From NCBI GenBank assembly GCA_002421645.1, contig DIST01000053.1, forward strand, positions 1 to 39,077: 39,077 bases of DNA, read 5' to 3'. A program made the position numbers and the translations under genes. The stretch is from Flavobacterium sp. UBA6203 (GTDB taxonomy: Bacteria; Bacteroidota; Bacteroidia; Flavobacteriales; Flavobacteriaceae). Under the pieces are notes generated by a model, which was not told where the DNA came from, searched no databases, and saw nothing but the letters and a program-made list of their open reading frames with translations. How positions within the stretch are numbered: position 1 is the first letter of the stretch; every line of letters begins with the position of its first letter. Below are positions 1 to 7,253 of this stretch, piece after piece.

Positions 1-2
1 CA

Positions 3-689
3 CGTACTGATGTTCCAAAAACAATTGCGGGTACTGGTGCAAATACTATAACTTCTACATTGAACGTTGCGTCATGTGTTGTACTTACAGATTTAAATGT
101 TAATTTAAATATTACACATACATACATTGAAGATTTAACTATTAGATTAACTAGTCCATTGGGTACTATTGTAAATTTATTAGTTGAACCATGTGGTGAT
201 AATGATAATATGAATGTAACTATAGATGATTCTGGTTCGGCTGTTATTTGTGGTACTGGAAATCCTTCATTATCAGGAGTAGTTGTTCCTTCACAAGCTT
301 TGTCAACTTTTAATGGGCAAAATTCTACAGGCACATGGACACTTACTGTTGTTGATGGATATTCAGGCGATGGTGGAACATTAAATAGTTGGGGTTTAAA
401 TTTTTGTACAACTCAGCCGTTAAGTATAAATACCAATCAGATTAATGATTTGGTTCTTTATCCTAACCCAAATAATGGTAGTTTTAACATTCAATTTAGT
501 TCTAACTCAGGAAATGAAATTAAAGTGAATATTCATGATGTTAGAGGAAGAGAAATCTTTAATAAATCCTACAATAATAATGGATTATTTAATGAAAATT
601 TACAATTAAACAATGTTCAATCTGGTATTTATCTTGTAACTGTTCAAGATGGAGCAAGAAAAGAAGTAAAGAAAATTGTGGTTCAATAA
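3..689 (+). CDS. Secreted P-domain protein with T9SS type A sorting tail (3' part only)
   Basis: The reading frame is open from the first bases of the window, so this is the C-terminal part of a longer protein whose start lies upstream. The visible part holds a proprotein-convertase-type P domain, a beta-sandwich: runs such as DLTIRLTSPLGT, then STGTWTLTVVDGYSGDGGTLNSWGLNF, are typical. P domains often follow proteases or adhesin modules in Bacteroidota. The last 75 or so residues are a T9SS type A sorting domain, with LVLYPNPNNGSFNIQF, then VNIHDVRGREI and a GIYLVTVQDG..KEVKKIVVQ end. This tail would direct export through the type IX system and surface attachment or release. The catalytic or binding part is outside the window, so the specific role is unknown. 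A strong hairpin terminator follows directly. Confidence 0.85.
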   Translation, partial: RTDVPKTIAGTGANTITSTLNVASCVVLTDLNVNLNITHTYIEDLTIRLTSPLGTIVNLLVEPCGDNDNMNVTIDDSGSAVICGTGNPSLSGVVVPSQALSTFNGQNSTGTWTLTVVDGYSGDGGTLNSWGLNFCTTQPLSINTNQINDLVLYPNPNNGSFNIQFSSNSGNEIKVNIHDVRGREIFNKSYNNNGLFNENLQLNNVQSGIYLVTVQDGARKEVKKIVVQ

Positions 690-707
690 TTGAATTTTTA
701 AATATAG

Positions 708-737
708 AAAAAGGGAAGTTTTAAACTTCCCTTTTTT
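708..737. terminator. Bidirectional rho-independent terminator
   Basis: A near-perfect hairpin has an A-run before it and a T-run after it, with GGGAAGTTT pairing with AAACTTCCC. It lies between the convergent P-domain gene and pth and can serve both strands. Confidence 0.85.
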
Positions 738-1302
738 ATTTTCCATTATACGCATTCATGGTATTGTTTAAACCTGCTAAAGCGAAAGATTTTATTATTT
801 CTGAACTAATTTCTAATCGTTCTTTTAGTTTTTCTTTTTCTTCTTCTGACCATTCGCCTAAGACATAATCTACTTGTTGTCCCTTTTTAAAGGCATCACT
901 AATTCCAAATCTATATCTAGGATACTCTGTTGAGTTTAATAATAATTGAATGTTTTTAAGACCGTTATGACCACCATCGCTTCCTTTGGTTTTGATTCGG
1001 ATGGTTCCAAATGCTAAATTCAAATCATCGGTAATAACTAACATATTTTCTTTTTCGATGTTTTCCTTTTCTAGCCAATATTTTACCGCTTTACCGCTTA
1101 AATTCATATAAGTATTTGGCTTAAGTAATAATAAGGTTCTTCCTTTTATTTTTAGTTCGGCTATTTCACCCAATTTTACGGTTTGAAAAGAAATTTCTTC
1201 CTTGTTAGCTAAATAATCCAAAACTTTAAATCCGATATTGTGTCTTGTATTTGCATATTCTGAGCCAATATTTCCTAGCCCTACGATTAAGAATTTCTTC
1301 AT
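736..1302 (-). CDS. pth: Peptidyl-tRNA hydrolase
   Basis: Cytosolic enzyme that cleaves the ester bond of peptidyl-tRNAs released from stalled ribosomes and so recycles tRNA. From the chosen start it has 188 residues, normal for the bacterial Pth family. Family residues are present: Asn11 in LIVGLGNIG, catalytic His21 in NTRHNIGF, Asn67 in NTYMNLSG, Asp93 in ITDDLNL and Asn113 in GGHNGLKN. The frame extends upstream (another ATG at 1353, residues MIWLSNLFKK), and flavobacterial homologues are sometimes annotated with such an extension. I prefer 1302 because the fold begins there and a TACTTTTG -7 box on the minus strand at 1365-1358 would put the transcript start close to 1353. It lies downstream of prs and rplY, but a terminator separates it from rplY. 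Confidence 0.95.
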   Translation of the reverse strand: MKKFLIVGLGNIGSEYANTRHNIGFKVLDYLANKEEISFQTVKLGEIAELKIKGRTLLLLKPNTYMNLSGKAVKYWLEKENIEKENMLVITDDLNLAFGTIRIKTKGSDGGHNGLKNIQLLLNSTEYPRYRFGISDAFKKGQQVDYVLGEWSEEEKEKLKERLEISSEIIKSFALAGLNNTMNAYNGK

Positions 1303-1391
1303 GGGTAAACGCTCTTGTTTTTGTTTCTTAAATAGATTTGATAGCCATATCATAATGCAAAAGTAATGCAAAGTTTAGATAGATAAAAGCA

Positions 1392-1421
1392 TAAAAAAAG
1401 CACCAGTAAAAACTGATGCTT
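1392..1421 (-). terminator. Terminator after rplY
   Basis: On the minus strand the stem GCATCAGT/ACTGGTGC (1419-1412 with 1407-1400) is followed by a T-run (the A-run at 1393-1399 on the plus strand). It lies between rplY and pth. Confidence 0.75.
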
Positions 1422-1444
1422 CTTTTGTATAGATTGAAAAGAAA

Positions 1445-2047
1445 TTATTTTTTCTTTTTTGCTCCTTTTTCTGCTTTTGCTGCTTCTTGAGCTGCTTTCA
1501 TTGCCGCACGAGAAATTCTCACTTGACAAACTACAGTATTATCTGGGTGCATTAATTTGAAATTGTTAGTTTCAATTTTAGTAACATATAATTTGTTACC
1601 CATTTGTAATTCTGAAATGTTAGCTTCAACAAAGTCAGGTAAGAATTTAGGTAAAGCTTTTACTTTTAAACGACGTTGGTTTAAACGTAAAACACCTCCT
1701 AATAATACCCCTGGAGAAGTTCCTGTAACTTTAACTGGTACTTCCATGATGATTTCTTTGTCATCACTTAATTGGAAGAAGTCAATGTGTAAAATTTTGT
1801 CAGAAACTGGGTGAAATTGAATGTCTTGCATGATAACATTGTAAGACGTCCCGTTTAACTCAACTACAACTGTGTGTGCGTTTGGAGTGTAAACCAAATC
1901 TTTAAATGCTCTTTCGTCTGCAACAAAATGAACTGGTTGATTTCCTCCGTAGATAACGCAAGGAACCATTCCAGCATCACGTACGGCTTTAGTTGCCTTT
2001 TTACCTACGTTTTCTCTTTCTGATCCTTTAATCGTAATTGATTTCAT
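1445..2047 (-). CDS. rplY: 50S ribosomal protein L25 (Ctc-type)
   Basis: Binds 5S rRNA in the large ribosomal subunit. At 200 residues this is the long, two-domain form: an N-terminal L25 beta-barrel (about residues 1-90, starting [13 protein letters not shown] and continuing through [15 protein letters not shown]) followed by the C-terminal TL5/CTC beta domain (about 95-185, with [19 protein letters not shown]). A lysine- and alanine-rich tail of about 20 residues closes the protein, as is common for rRNA-binding proteins. The start is the ATG at 2045-2047, 47 nt after the prs stop. The order prs-rplY-pth is, from memory, common in Flavobacteriia. Co-transcription with prs is likely because no terminator separates them. 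Confidence 0.96.
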   Translation of the reverse strand: MKSITIKGSERENVGKKATKAVRDAGMVPCVIYGGNQPVHFVADERAFKDLVYTPNAHTVVVELNGTSYNVIMQDIQFHPVSDKILHIDFFQLSDDKEIIMEVPVKVTGTSPGVLLGGVLRLNQRRLKVKALPKFLPDFVEANISELQMGNKLYVTKIETNNFKLMHPDNTVVCQVRISRAAMKAAQEAAKAEKGAKKKK

Positions 2048-2094
2048 TGTAAAATATATATAATTAATAAATACTTATTAAAGTGGCTTCTTGA

Positions 2095-3036
2095 TTACAT
2101 CAAAAATTTCCCACTGATAGAGTTGTTATTTTGAACCATGTGCATTACTTCAGCAAATAATGGTGCGCAACTAACAACTTTAATTTTTTTCGATTCTTTC
2201 TTTAAAGGAATAGAATCGGTAACAATTAATTCTAACAATTTAGAATTTTCTATTTTTTCATACGCTTCACCTGATAAAATTGGGTGCGTACATATTGCTC
2301 TTACGCTTAATGCTCCTTTTTCCATCATTACATCAGCGGCTTTTGCTAATGTTCCTCCGGTGTCAATCATATCGTCAACTAAAATAACATTTCTGCCTTT
2401 TACGTCTCCGATTAACTCCATTGTGTCAATTACATTCGCTTTTTTTCTTTGCTTGTAACACACTACAACGTCAGATTCTAAAAATTTAGAATAGGCATAC
2501 GCTCTTTTTGAACCTCCCATGTCTGGAGATGCGATAGTTAAATTTTCTAAATTTAAACTTCTTACATAAGGCAAAAAGATAGTAGAAGCAAACAAATGGT
2601 CTACTGGTTTTTCAAAGAACCCTTGAATTTGATCGGCATGTAAATCCATAGTCATAATTCGGGTTGCTCCAGCAGTTTCTAAAAGTTTTGCAACTAATTT
2701 AGCTCCAATTGGTACTCTTGGTTTGTCTTTTCTGTCTTGTCTTGCCCAACCAAAGTAAGGAATAACCGCTGTAATATGACGTGCTGATGCTCTTTTTGCT
2801 GCATCAATCATCAATAATAATTCCATTAAATTGTCCGAACTTGGGAAAGTTGAACAAACAAGGAATACGCGTAATCCTCTTATCGATTCTTCAAAAGAAG
2901 GCTGAAATTCGCCATCACTATATTTAGAGAACGTAATTTTACCTAGCGGAACACCATACTTTTCAGCAATTTGTTCAGCTAAATACACACTCTGAGAACA
3001 TGCAAAAATTTTTGCTTCTGGTTCTTGATACAGCAT
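2095..3036 (-). CDS. prs: Ribose-phosphate pyrophosphokinase (PRPP synthetase)
   Basis: Makes 5-phosphoribosyl-1-pyrophosphate from ribose 5-phosphate and ATP, feeding purine, pyrimidine, NAD, histidine and tryptophan synthesis. At 313 residues it matches class I enzymes. Visible motifs are the N-terminal KYSDGEFQPSFEESIRG segment, the PYFGWARQDRKDKPR flexible-loop region, MTMDLHADQIQGFF and the PRPP-binding loop VILVDDMIDTGGTL. It probably acts as a cytosolic hexamer, as in the family. It is the first gene of the prs-rplY(-pth) group and has a -7-like box about 50 nt upstream. Confidence 0.97.
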   Translation of the reverse strand: MLYQEPEAKIFACSQSVYLAEQIAEKYGVPLGKITFSKYSDGEFQPSFEESIRGLRVFLVCSTFPSSDNLMELLLMIDAAKRASARHITAVIPYFGWARQDRKDKPRVPIGAKLVAKLLETAGATRIMTMDLHADQIQGFFEKPVDHLFASTIFLPYVRSLNLENLTIASPDMGGSKRAYAYSKFLESDVVVCYKQRKKANVIDTMELIGDVKGRNVILVDDMIDTGGTLAKAADVMMEKGALSVRAICTHPILSGEAYEKIENSKLLELIVTDSIPLKKESKKIKVVSCAPLFAEVMHMVQNNNSISGKFLM

Positions 3037-3087
3037 GTTAATTTATTGTTTAGTAGTTAGTTAGTGTTGTGTTGTGTTAACGAGGTG

Positions 3088-3095
3088 CAAATTTA
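3088..3095 (-). promoter_or_regulatory. Putative -7 box for prs
   Basis: The minus strand reads TAAATTTG followed by CACC, a match to the Bacteroidota TAnnTTTG box, 52 nt before the prs start. No clear -33 TTTG is visible at the usual distance. Confidence 0.55.
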
Positions 3096-3160
3096 GAAAT
3101 AAAATCGAACTCTGAAAGGATATTTTTAACTATTTTTTTATGAATTGCAGAAATATTTTT

Positions 3161-3168
3161 TACATTTG
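3161..3168 (+). promoter_or_regulatory. Putative -7 box for tRNA-Leu
   Basis: TACATTTG, followed by CACCC, matches TAnnTTTG 34 nt before the mature tRNA. I do not see a convincing -33 element. Confidence 0.6.
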
Positions 3169-3202
3169 CACCCACTTAATGATGCAATCATCATTTTCCA
3201 TT

Positions 3203-3282
3203 GCCCGGATGGCGGAATTGGTAGACGCGCACGACTCAAACTCGTGTACTTAGGTGTGTGGGTTCGATTCCCACTCCGGGTA
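3203..3282 (+). tRNA. tRNA-Leu (anticodon CAA)
   Basis: A full cloverleaf can be folded: acceptor GCCCGGA (3203-3209) with TCCGGGT (3275-3281), anticodon stem CACGA/TCGTG around the loop CTCAAAC giving anticodon CAA, a longer variable arm as expected for a leucine tRNA, and a T arm GTGGG-TTCGATT-CCCAC. The discriminator base is A, as required for leucine. CCA is not encoded and must be added after transcription. It decodes UUG. Confidence 0.95.
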
Positions 3283-3285
3283 CTA

Positions 3286-3312
3286 AACCTCTCAGAAATG
3301 AGAGGTTTTTTT
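3286..3312 (+). terminator. Terminator after tRNA-Leu
   Basis: The hairpin AACCTCTC/GAGAGGTT with a six-base loop is followed by a T-run, immediately after the tRNA. Confidence 0.9.
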
Positions 3313-3360
3313 ATTTATGTTAAATTTGTTTGTTGTTTTTCTGAATCAAGTTTTTAAGTT

Positions 3361-3368
3361 TATATTTG
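3361..3368 (+). promoter_or_regulatory. Putative -7 box for the GMNPPHGQ lipoprotein gene
   Basis: TATATTTG matches TAnnTTTG, 21 nt before the ATG at 3390. The gene follows the tRNA-Leu terminator, so it needs its own promoter. The -33 element is not clear. Confidence 0.5.
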
Positions 3369-3389
3369 AAAACATAAAAATTGAAAATA

Positions 3390-3884
3390 ATGAAAAAGAA
3401 TATATTTTTATTTGGTGTTATTAGTTCACTATTTTTTATCTCTTGTAAAAAAGACGAGGAAGTAAAACCTGTTGAAGAATCAAAAAAAACTGTGCAACCT
3501 TTTTCAGGTGAAGCTTGGTTAAAACAGCGAGTTGGCAATCAAGGACAGCAAGTGCAACCCATACAACAACAAACGCAACAAACCACGCAACCGCAAACAC
3601 AAACAGCGCCAGGAATGAATCCACCGCATGGGCAACCAGGTCATCGTTGTGAAATTCCTGTAGGAGCTCCTTTAAATTCAAAATCAGTAAATCAAAAGCA
3701 ACCACAAGCAACCACACAAGTTGTTAGTCAAAAAGTAGAGGAAAAACCTGTAATGAAAATTAATTCTGGTAATGGTTCAACAACCATTGAAGGAGTAACT
3801 ACTCTTCCTGGTATGAACCCTCCTCATGGTCAACAAGGACACCGTTGCGACATAGCTGTTGGTGCACCTTTACCTAAACAGTAA
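3390..3884 (+). CDS. Small lipoprotein with two PGMNPPHGQ..GHRC repeats
   Basis: A 164-residue protein of unknown function. The N-terminus is a lipoprotein signal peptide with a lipobox ending FISC (Cys19). It is followed by KKDEE, which fits the acidic surface-export signal known from Capnocytophaga and Flavobacterium lipoproteins, so exposure on the outer face is likely (inference). A low-complexity Gln/Thr/Pro linker (about 52-73) leads to the first 22-residue repeat (74-95) and a second linker to the second repeat (140-161), at the very C-terminus. The repeat core is PGMNPPHGQxGHRC(E/D)Ix VGAPL, with conserved His and Cys that could bind metal or form disulfides. I recall this motif in other flavobacterial proteins of unknown role. 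The ATG at 3390 is preferred over a TTG nine bases upstream. Confidence 0.85.
   Translation: MKKNIFLFGVISSLFFISCKKDEEVKPVEESKKTVQPFSGEAWLKQRVGNQGQQVQPIQQQTQQTTQPQTQTAPGMNPPHGQPGHRCEIPVGAPLNSKSVNQKQPQATTQVVSQKVEEKPVMKINSGNGSTTIEGVTTLPGMNPPHGQQGHRCDIAVGAPLPKQ
3609..3674 (+). repeat. First copy of the PGMNPPHGQ..GHRC motif
   Basis: Encodes residues 74-95 of the lipoprotein. Compared with the copy at 3807-3872, 13 of 22 codons differ only synonymously, three change the residue (P/Q, E/D, P/A) and six are identical. Confidence 0.9.
3807..3872 (+). repeat. Second copy of the PGMNPPHGQ..GHRC motif
   Basis: Encodes residues 140-161. It keeps all three His/Cys positions of the first copy (PPHG, GHRC) despite heavy synonymous divergence. 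Confidence 0.9.
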
Positions 3885-3897
3885 TTTAATTAAGTAA

Positions 3898-3939
3898 ATA
3901 AAAATCAGTAAACTTAAATTTAAGTTTACTGATTTTTAT
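3898..3939. terminator. Perfect 42-bp palindrome, bidirectional terminator
   Basis: Two exactly complementary 21-nt arms, centred between 3918 and 3919, have A-rich and T-rich ends. The palindrome lies between two convergent lipoprotein genes and includes the stop codon of the minus-strand gene. Confidence 0.85.
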
Positions 3940-4388
3940 TTTAAGGACCGAAGTATATTACTAAAACTAATGATATATTGAAACTTTCCTTTAGTTACTT
4001 TTTTCATTATGTAAATATATTTGTGCTTTGCAATTTTTTTAGATGGAATTACGACCTCTTTTTTGGTGCTGATATCTTTTATATGAACATCAAAATTTCT
4101 GTTTACACTCAAATAATTCGCAATCCTACTTTTTAAATTAGTAATCGGATATTCAGAAAAAATCGCCTTTCCGTTTTGCGAAATGATGATTTTTTCTCCT
4201 TTATAAGTTTGCGTTAGTATCAGAATACTTTTGTTAGAATTTGTTGCGCCAACTTCTTTTTGAATATTCTTAATTTCGGCTTCCGATGCACTTCTAAAGT
4301 CATCACGATACACACTTTTTACGGTTGAATTACAACTTTGTAATCCGACAGAAGCAATAATAATGGATATAAAAACTAGAATTCTCAT
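3936..4388 (-). CDS. Lipoprotein of unknown function
   Basis: A 150-residue protein that I do not recognise. The N-terminus (MRILVFISIIIASVGLQSC) is a clear lipoprotein signal peptide with Cys19 as the lipidated residue. Unlike the neighbouring lipoprotein, no acidic cluster follows the cysteine (NSTVKS), so retention on the periplasmic face is more likely (inference). The mature part is basic, about 130 residues, and looks like mixed alpha/beta with no recognisable catalytic motif; SILILTQTYKGEKIIISQNGK suggests beta strands. It is convergent with the repeat lipoprotein and shares its terminator, and it stands alone between terminators at 3898-3939 and 4424-4448. Confidence 0.75.
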   Translation of the reverse strand: MRILVFISIIIASVGLQSCNSTVKSVYRDDFRSASEAEIKNIQKEVGATNSNKSILILTQTYKGEKIIISQNGKAIFSEYPITNLKSRIANYLSVNRNFDVHIKDISTKKEVVIPSKKIAKHKYIYIMKKVTKGKFQYIISFSNILRSLK

Positions 4389-4423
4389 AACTAGAAAACC
4401 CGTTTTTTGAAATTTTATTGCAT

Positions 4424-4448
4424 AAAAAAAGAGCCCGAAAGCTCTTTT
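4424..4448 (-). terminator. Terminator after the prolyl oligopeptidase gene
   Basis: The stem AAAAGAGC/GCTCTTTT has a six-base loop and, on the minus strand, a T-run after it. It lies 19 nt beyond the peptidase stop. Confidence 0.85.
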
Positions 4449-4466
4449 ATCAGTTTTTTAACTTTT

Positions 4467-6569
4467 CTATTTTAATTCTTTAATTCCCATATTGTACAAT
4501 GTAAATACTTGCATATCCACATTTTCTTGGATGGTAGCCGCAACCGATTTTCCAGCTCCGTGCCCCGCATTTACATCAATTCGAATTAAAACTGGATTGT
4601 CTCCCGTTTGTTTGGCTTGTAATTCTGCAGCAAATTTAAAACTGTGTGCTGGAACTACACGATCGTCATGGTCCCCAGTAGTCACCATCGTTGCTGGATA
4701 TTTAGTACCTGCTTTTACATTATGAACTGGTGAATACCCTTTAATGTATTCAAACATTTCTTTACTTTGTTCCGATGTTCCATAATCGTAAGCCCATCCT
4801 GCACCCGCTGTAAACGTGTGGTAACGTAACATGTCTAAAACACCAACTGCTGGTAATGCCACTTTTACTAAATCAGGGCGTTGTGTCATCACTGCGCCAA
4901 CTAATAAACCACCATTAGAACCTCCTTTTATCGCTAAATAATCAGAAGAAGTGTAGTTTTCTTTAATTAGATATTCAGCTGCCGCAATGAAATCATCAAA
5001 TACATTTTGTTTTTTCATTTGTGTTCCCGCATCATGCCATTTTTTGCCATATTCTCCACCACCACGTAAATTCGCAACAGCGTAAATTCCACCGTTTTCT
5101 AACCAAACTGCATTTGCAATACTGAAAGAAGGGGTTAAGCTAACATTAAATCCTCCGTAACCATAAAGTATAGTTGGGTTTTTTCCGTTTAACTTGGTTC
5201 CTTTTTTATAGGTAATAATCATCGGCACTTTTGTACCATCTTTTGAAGTATAAAATACTTGTTTTGATTCGTAATCACCCGAATTGAAGTCAACTTTTGG
5301 TTTTTGATACACCGCTGATTTTCCTGTTTTTGGATCAAAAGTGTAGATAGTTCCTGGCGTTACATAATTCGTAAACGAAAAATACAAAGTAGTTTCTTTC
5401 TCTTTTCCACCAAAACCACCAGCTGTTCCAACACCTGGTAATTGAATATCACGCACTAATTTTCCGTTGTAATCATATTGTTTGATGAACGAAACTGCAT
5501 CTTTCATATAACTTGCGAAAATATAACCACCACCGGTATTTGTCGACAAAACATTTTCAGTTTCAGCGATGCAATCTTTCCAGTTTTCTTTTGCTGGATT
5601 TGATAAATCAAAAGTCACCACGCGTTTGTTTGGCGCTTTGTAATTCGTTACCAAATAAATTTTAGAGCCTTTATTGTCTAAAACATCATTGTCATTTTCG
5701 TAATTGTCAATTAACGTTACGATTTTACTATCTGGTTTTGATAAATCCAAGTAATATAATTCGTTTCCAGAAGTTGAATTCGCAGCAGAAATAAACAAAT
5801 ATTTCTCATCTTCCGAAACGCCACCACCAACATATCTTCTTTTTACATCGCCACCAAAAACCAATTTATCTGTTTTTTGCGAAGTGTTTAATTTGTGATA
5901 ATACAATTTGTGTTGGTCGGTTTTTGCTGATAATTCGCTTCCAACAGGTTTGTCGTAGCTTGAATAATAGAAACCTTCATTTTTGTACCAAGAAACGCCA
6001 CTGAATTTCACATCTACAATTGTATCGCCGATTATTTTTTTGGTTTTGGCTTCCATTACAATTACTTTTCTCCAATCGCTTCCGCCTTCTGAAATAGCAT
6101 AAGCAACTAAACTTCCATCTTTTGAAAAGTTAATTCCGCCTAATGAAGTTGTACCATCTTTAGAAAAGGTGTTTGGATCTAAAAAAATTTCTTCTTTACC
6201 CGCTTTATCTTTTCGGTACAAAACGGATTGATTTTGAAGTCCGTTGTTTTTGTAATAATACGTATAATCACCTTCTTTGAATGGAGCACCAATTTTTTCG
6301 TAATTCCATAATTGTTCCATTCTAGTTTTTAGCTGATTTCTATATGGAATCTTTTCTAGATAATCATAAGTTACCACATTTTGAGCTTTTACCCAAGCTT
6401 CTGTTTCAGCGCTTCGGTCGTCTTCTAGCCAACGATAAGGATCGTTTACATTTTCGCCAAAATACGTGTCAACGTGGTCGATTTTTTTAGTTTCAGGATA
6501 ATTGATTTTTGTTTGTGCGTTCATAACAAGTGTACAAACAATAGCGGATACTGTTATTGTTTTTTTCAT
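4467..6569 (-). CDS. Prolyl oligopeptidase (S9A family), exported
   Basis: Serine peptidase that cleaves after proline in oligopeptides. It has 700 residues from the preferred ATG at 6567-6569, close to the family length. The first 18 or so residues (MKKTITVSAIVCTLVMNAQ) form a signal peptide, so the enzyme is probably periplasmic; an upstream in-frame ATG at 6602 would add 11 residues that spoil this signal. The N-terminal YPETKKIDHVDTYFGENVNDPYRWLEDD segment is diagnostic of S9A. A seven-bladed propeller (about 70-420) precedes the alpha/beta hydrolase domain. The catalytic triad is Ser551 in GGSNGGLL, an Asp in GDHDDRVVP near 636 and His670 in AGHGAG. It is flanked by terminators, so it is a single-gene unit. 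Confidence 0.96.
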   Translation of the reverse strand: MKKTITVSAIVCTLVMNAQTKINYPETKKIDHVDTYFGENVNDPYRWLEDDRSAETEAWVKAQNVVTYDYLEKIPYRNQLKTRMEQLWNYEKIGAPFKEGDYTYYYKNNGLQNQSVLYRKDKAGKEEIFLDPNTFSKDGTTSLGGINFSKDGSLVAYAISEGGSDWRKVIVMEAKTKKIIGDTIVDVKFSGVSWYKNEGFYYSSYDKPVGSELSAKTDQHKLYYHKLNTSQKTDKLVFGGDVKRRYVGGGVSEDEKYLFISAANSTSGNELYYLDLSKPDSKIVTLIDNYENDNDVLDNKGSKIYLVTNYKAPNKRVVTFDLSNPAKENWKDCIAETENVLSTNTGGGYIFASYMKDAVSFIKQYDYNGKLVRDIQLPGVGTAGGFGGKEKETTLYFSFTNYVTPGTIYTFDPKTGKSAVYQKPKVDFNSGDYESKQVFYTSKDGTKVPMIITYKKGTKLNGKNPTILYGYGGFNVSLTPSFSIANAVWLENGGIYAVANLRGGGEYGKKWHDAGTQMKKQNVFDDFIAAAEYLIKENYTSSDYLAIKGGSNGGLLVGAVMTQRPDLVKVALPAVGVLDMLRYHTFTAGAGWAYDYGTSEQSKEMFEYIKGYSPVHNVKAGTKYPATMVTTGDHDDRVVPAHSFKFAAELQAKQTGDNPVLIRIDVNAGHGAGKSVAATIQENVDMQVFTLYNMGIKELK

Positions 6570-6630
6570 ATTGTATTTGTTGATTAAAACAAAGATATTC
6601 AATTGAATTCTAAAGATTTGTTAAAAAACA

Positions 6631-6656
6631 AAAACGACTGAAATTTCAGTCGTTTT
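6631..6656. terminator. Palindromic terminator
   Basis: A perfect 26-bp palindrome (AAAACGACTGAAA and its complement) is followed by T-runs on both sides. It ends the lipoprotein gene at 6676 on the minus strand. Confidence 0.85.
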
Positions 6657-6675
6657 TTGTCTTATAATGATGTGT

Positions 6676-7236
6676 TTAGTCAATAGTTAATGGGAAATAA
6701 ACTTCGGCATCTGTATTTCCTGCAGCGTTTGTAATGTCTCCTTCTGCAACACCAACTGCGGTTTTATTTGGCAAGTGTCTTAAAGTAACAGTTAGTGTTC
6801 CTGTTGTTCCTGAAGCTCCTGCAACAAAAGTAAAATGTAAACCAAGAGGATTTCCTTCTGAATCTAAATCAGTAGCACTATACGTTATATTACCTAATGC
6901 TCCGCTTAAAAAGTAAAATATTTGATGATCTAAATTTTCTTCTTCAATTTCTGCAGTTATATCTTCAATTGGATCTGCTAATTCGTTAGAGAAGGTAGTG
7001 GAACCTTGATAAGTTGTGCCTGTTGTTAAATTTCCAGAAACAGTTACTACTGGAGCATTCGGCCCATCACCATCTAAATCTCGTGAAGTTAAAGTGATTG
7101 TTTGTCCTCCGCCAGTTAAAGTTGTAGTTACTGTTGTAATAACCTCTTCTTCGTTTACAACTTCATCTTCATTTGAACAGGAAGTTAAAAATAATGTAGG
7201 AATTACTAATAGTGCTATAAGTTTTAAATTTTTCAT
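6676..7236 (-). CDS. Acidic lipoprotein paired with a TonB-dependent receptor
   Basis: A 186-residue protein. Signal peptide MKNLKLIALLVIPTLFLTSC gives lipidation at Cys20, followed by SNEDE, an acidic run fitting the surface-export signal of flavobacterial lipoproteins. The mature part is Thr- and Gly-rich, with a repeating beta-strand pattern (TTTLTGGGQTITLTSRDLDGDGPN, then GTTGTLTVTLRHLP) and many Asp/Glu, which may bind cations. It starts 17 nt after the stop of the TonB-dependent receptor and is surely co-transcribed with it. The arrangement recalls receptor plus surface lipoprotein pairs in which the lipoprotein captures or hands over the ligand. The precise function is unknown; a role in metal uptake is inferred from the neighbours only. 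Confidence 0.8.
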   Translation of the reverse strand: MKNLKLIALLVIPTLFLTSCSNEDEVVNEEEVITTVTTTLTGGGQTITLTSRDLDGDGPNAPVVTVSGNLTTGTTYQGSTTFSNELADPIEDITAEIEEENLDHQIFYFLSGALGNITYSATDLDSEGNPLGLHFTFVAGASGTTGTLTVTLRHLPNKTAVGVAEGDITNAAGNTDAEVYFPLTID

Positions 7237-7253
7237 GATTTTAAATTTTTGTT

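Noticed and set aside
1557..1814. Plus-strand frames opposite rplY, prs and other minus-strand genes
   Set aside because: They are antisense shadows of well-supported genes.
3145..3357. Plus-strand frame across tRNA-Leu
   Set aside because: It is an accidental frame over the tRNA gene and its terminator.
3898..3939. Perfect 42-bp palindrome as a protein-binding site or mobile-element end
   Set aside because: Its place between convergent genes and its A/T-rich flanks fit a bidirectional terminator; the window has several similar ones.
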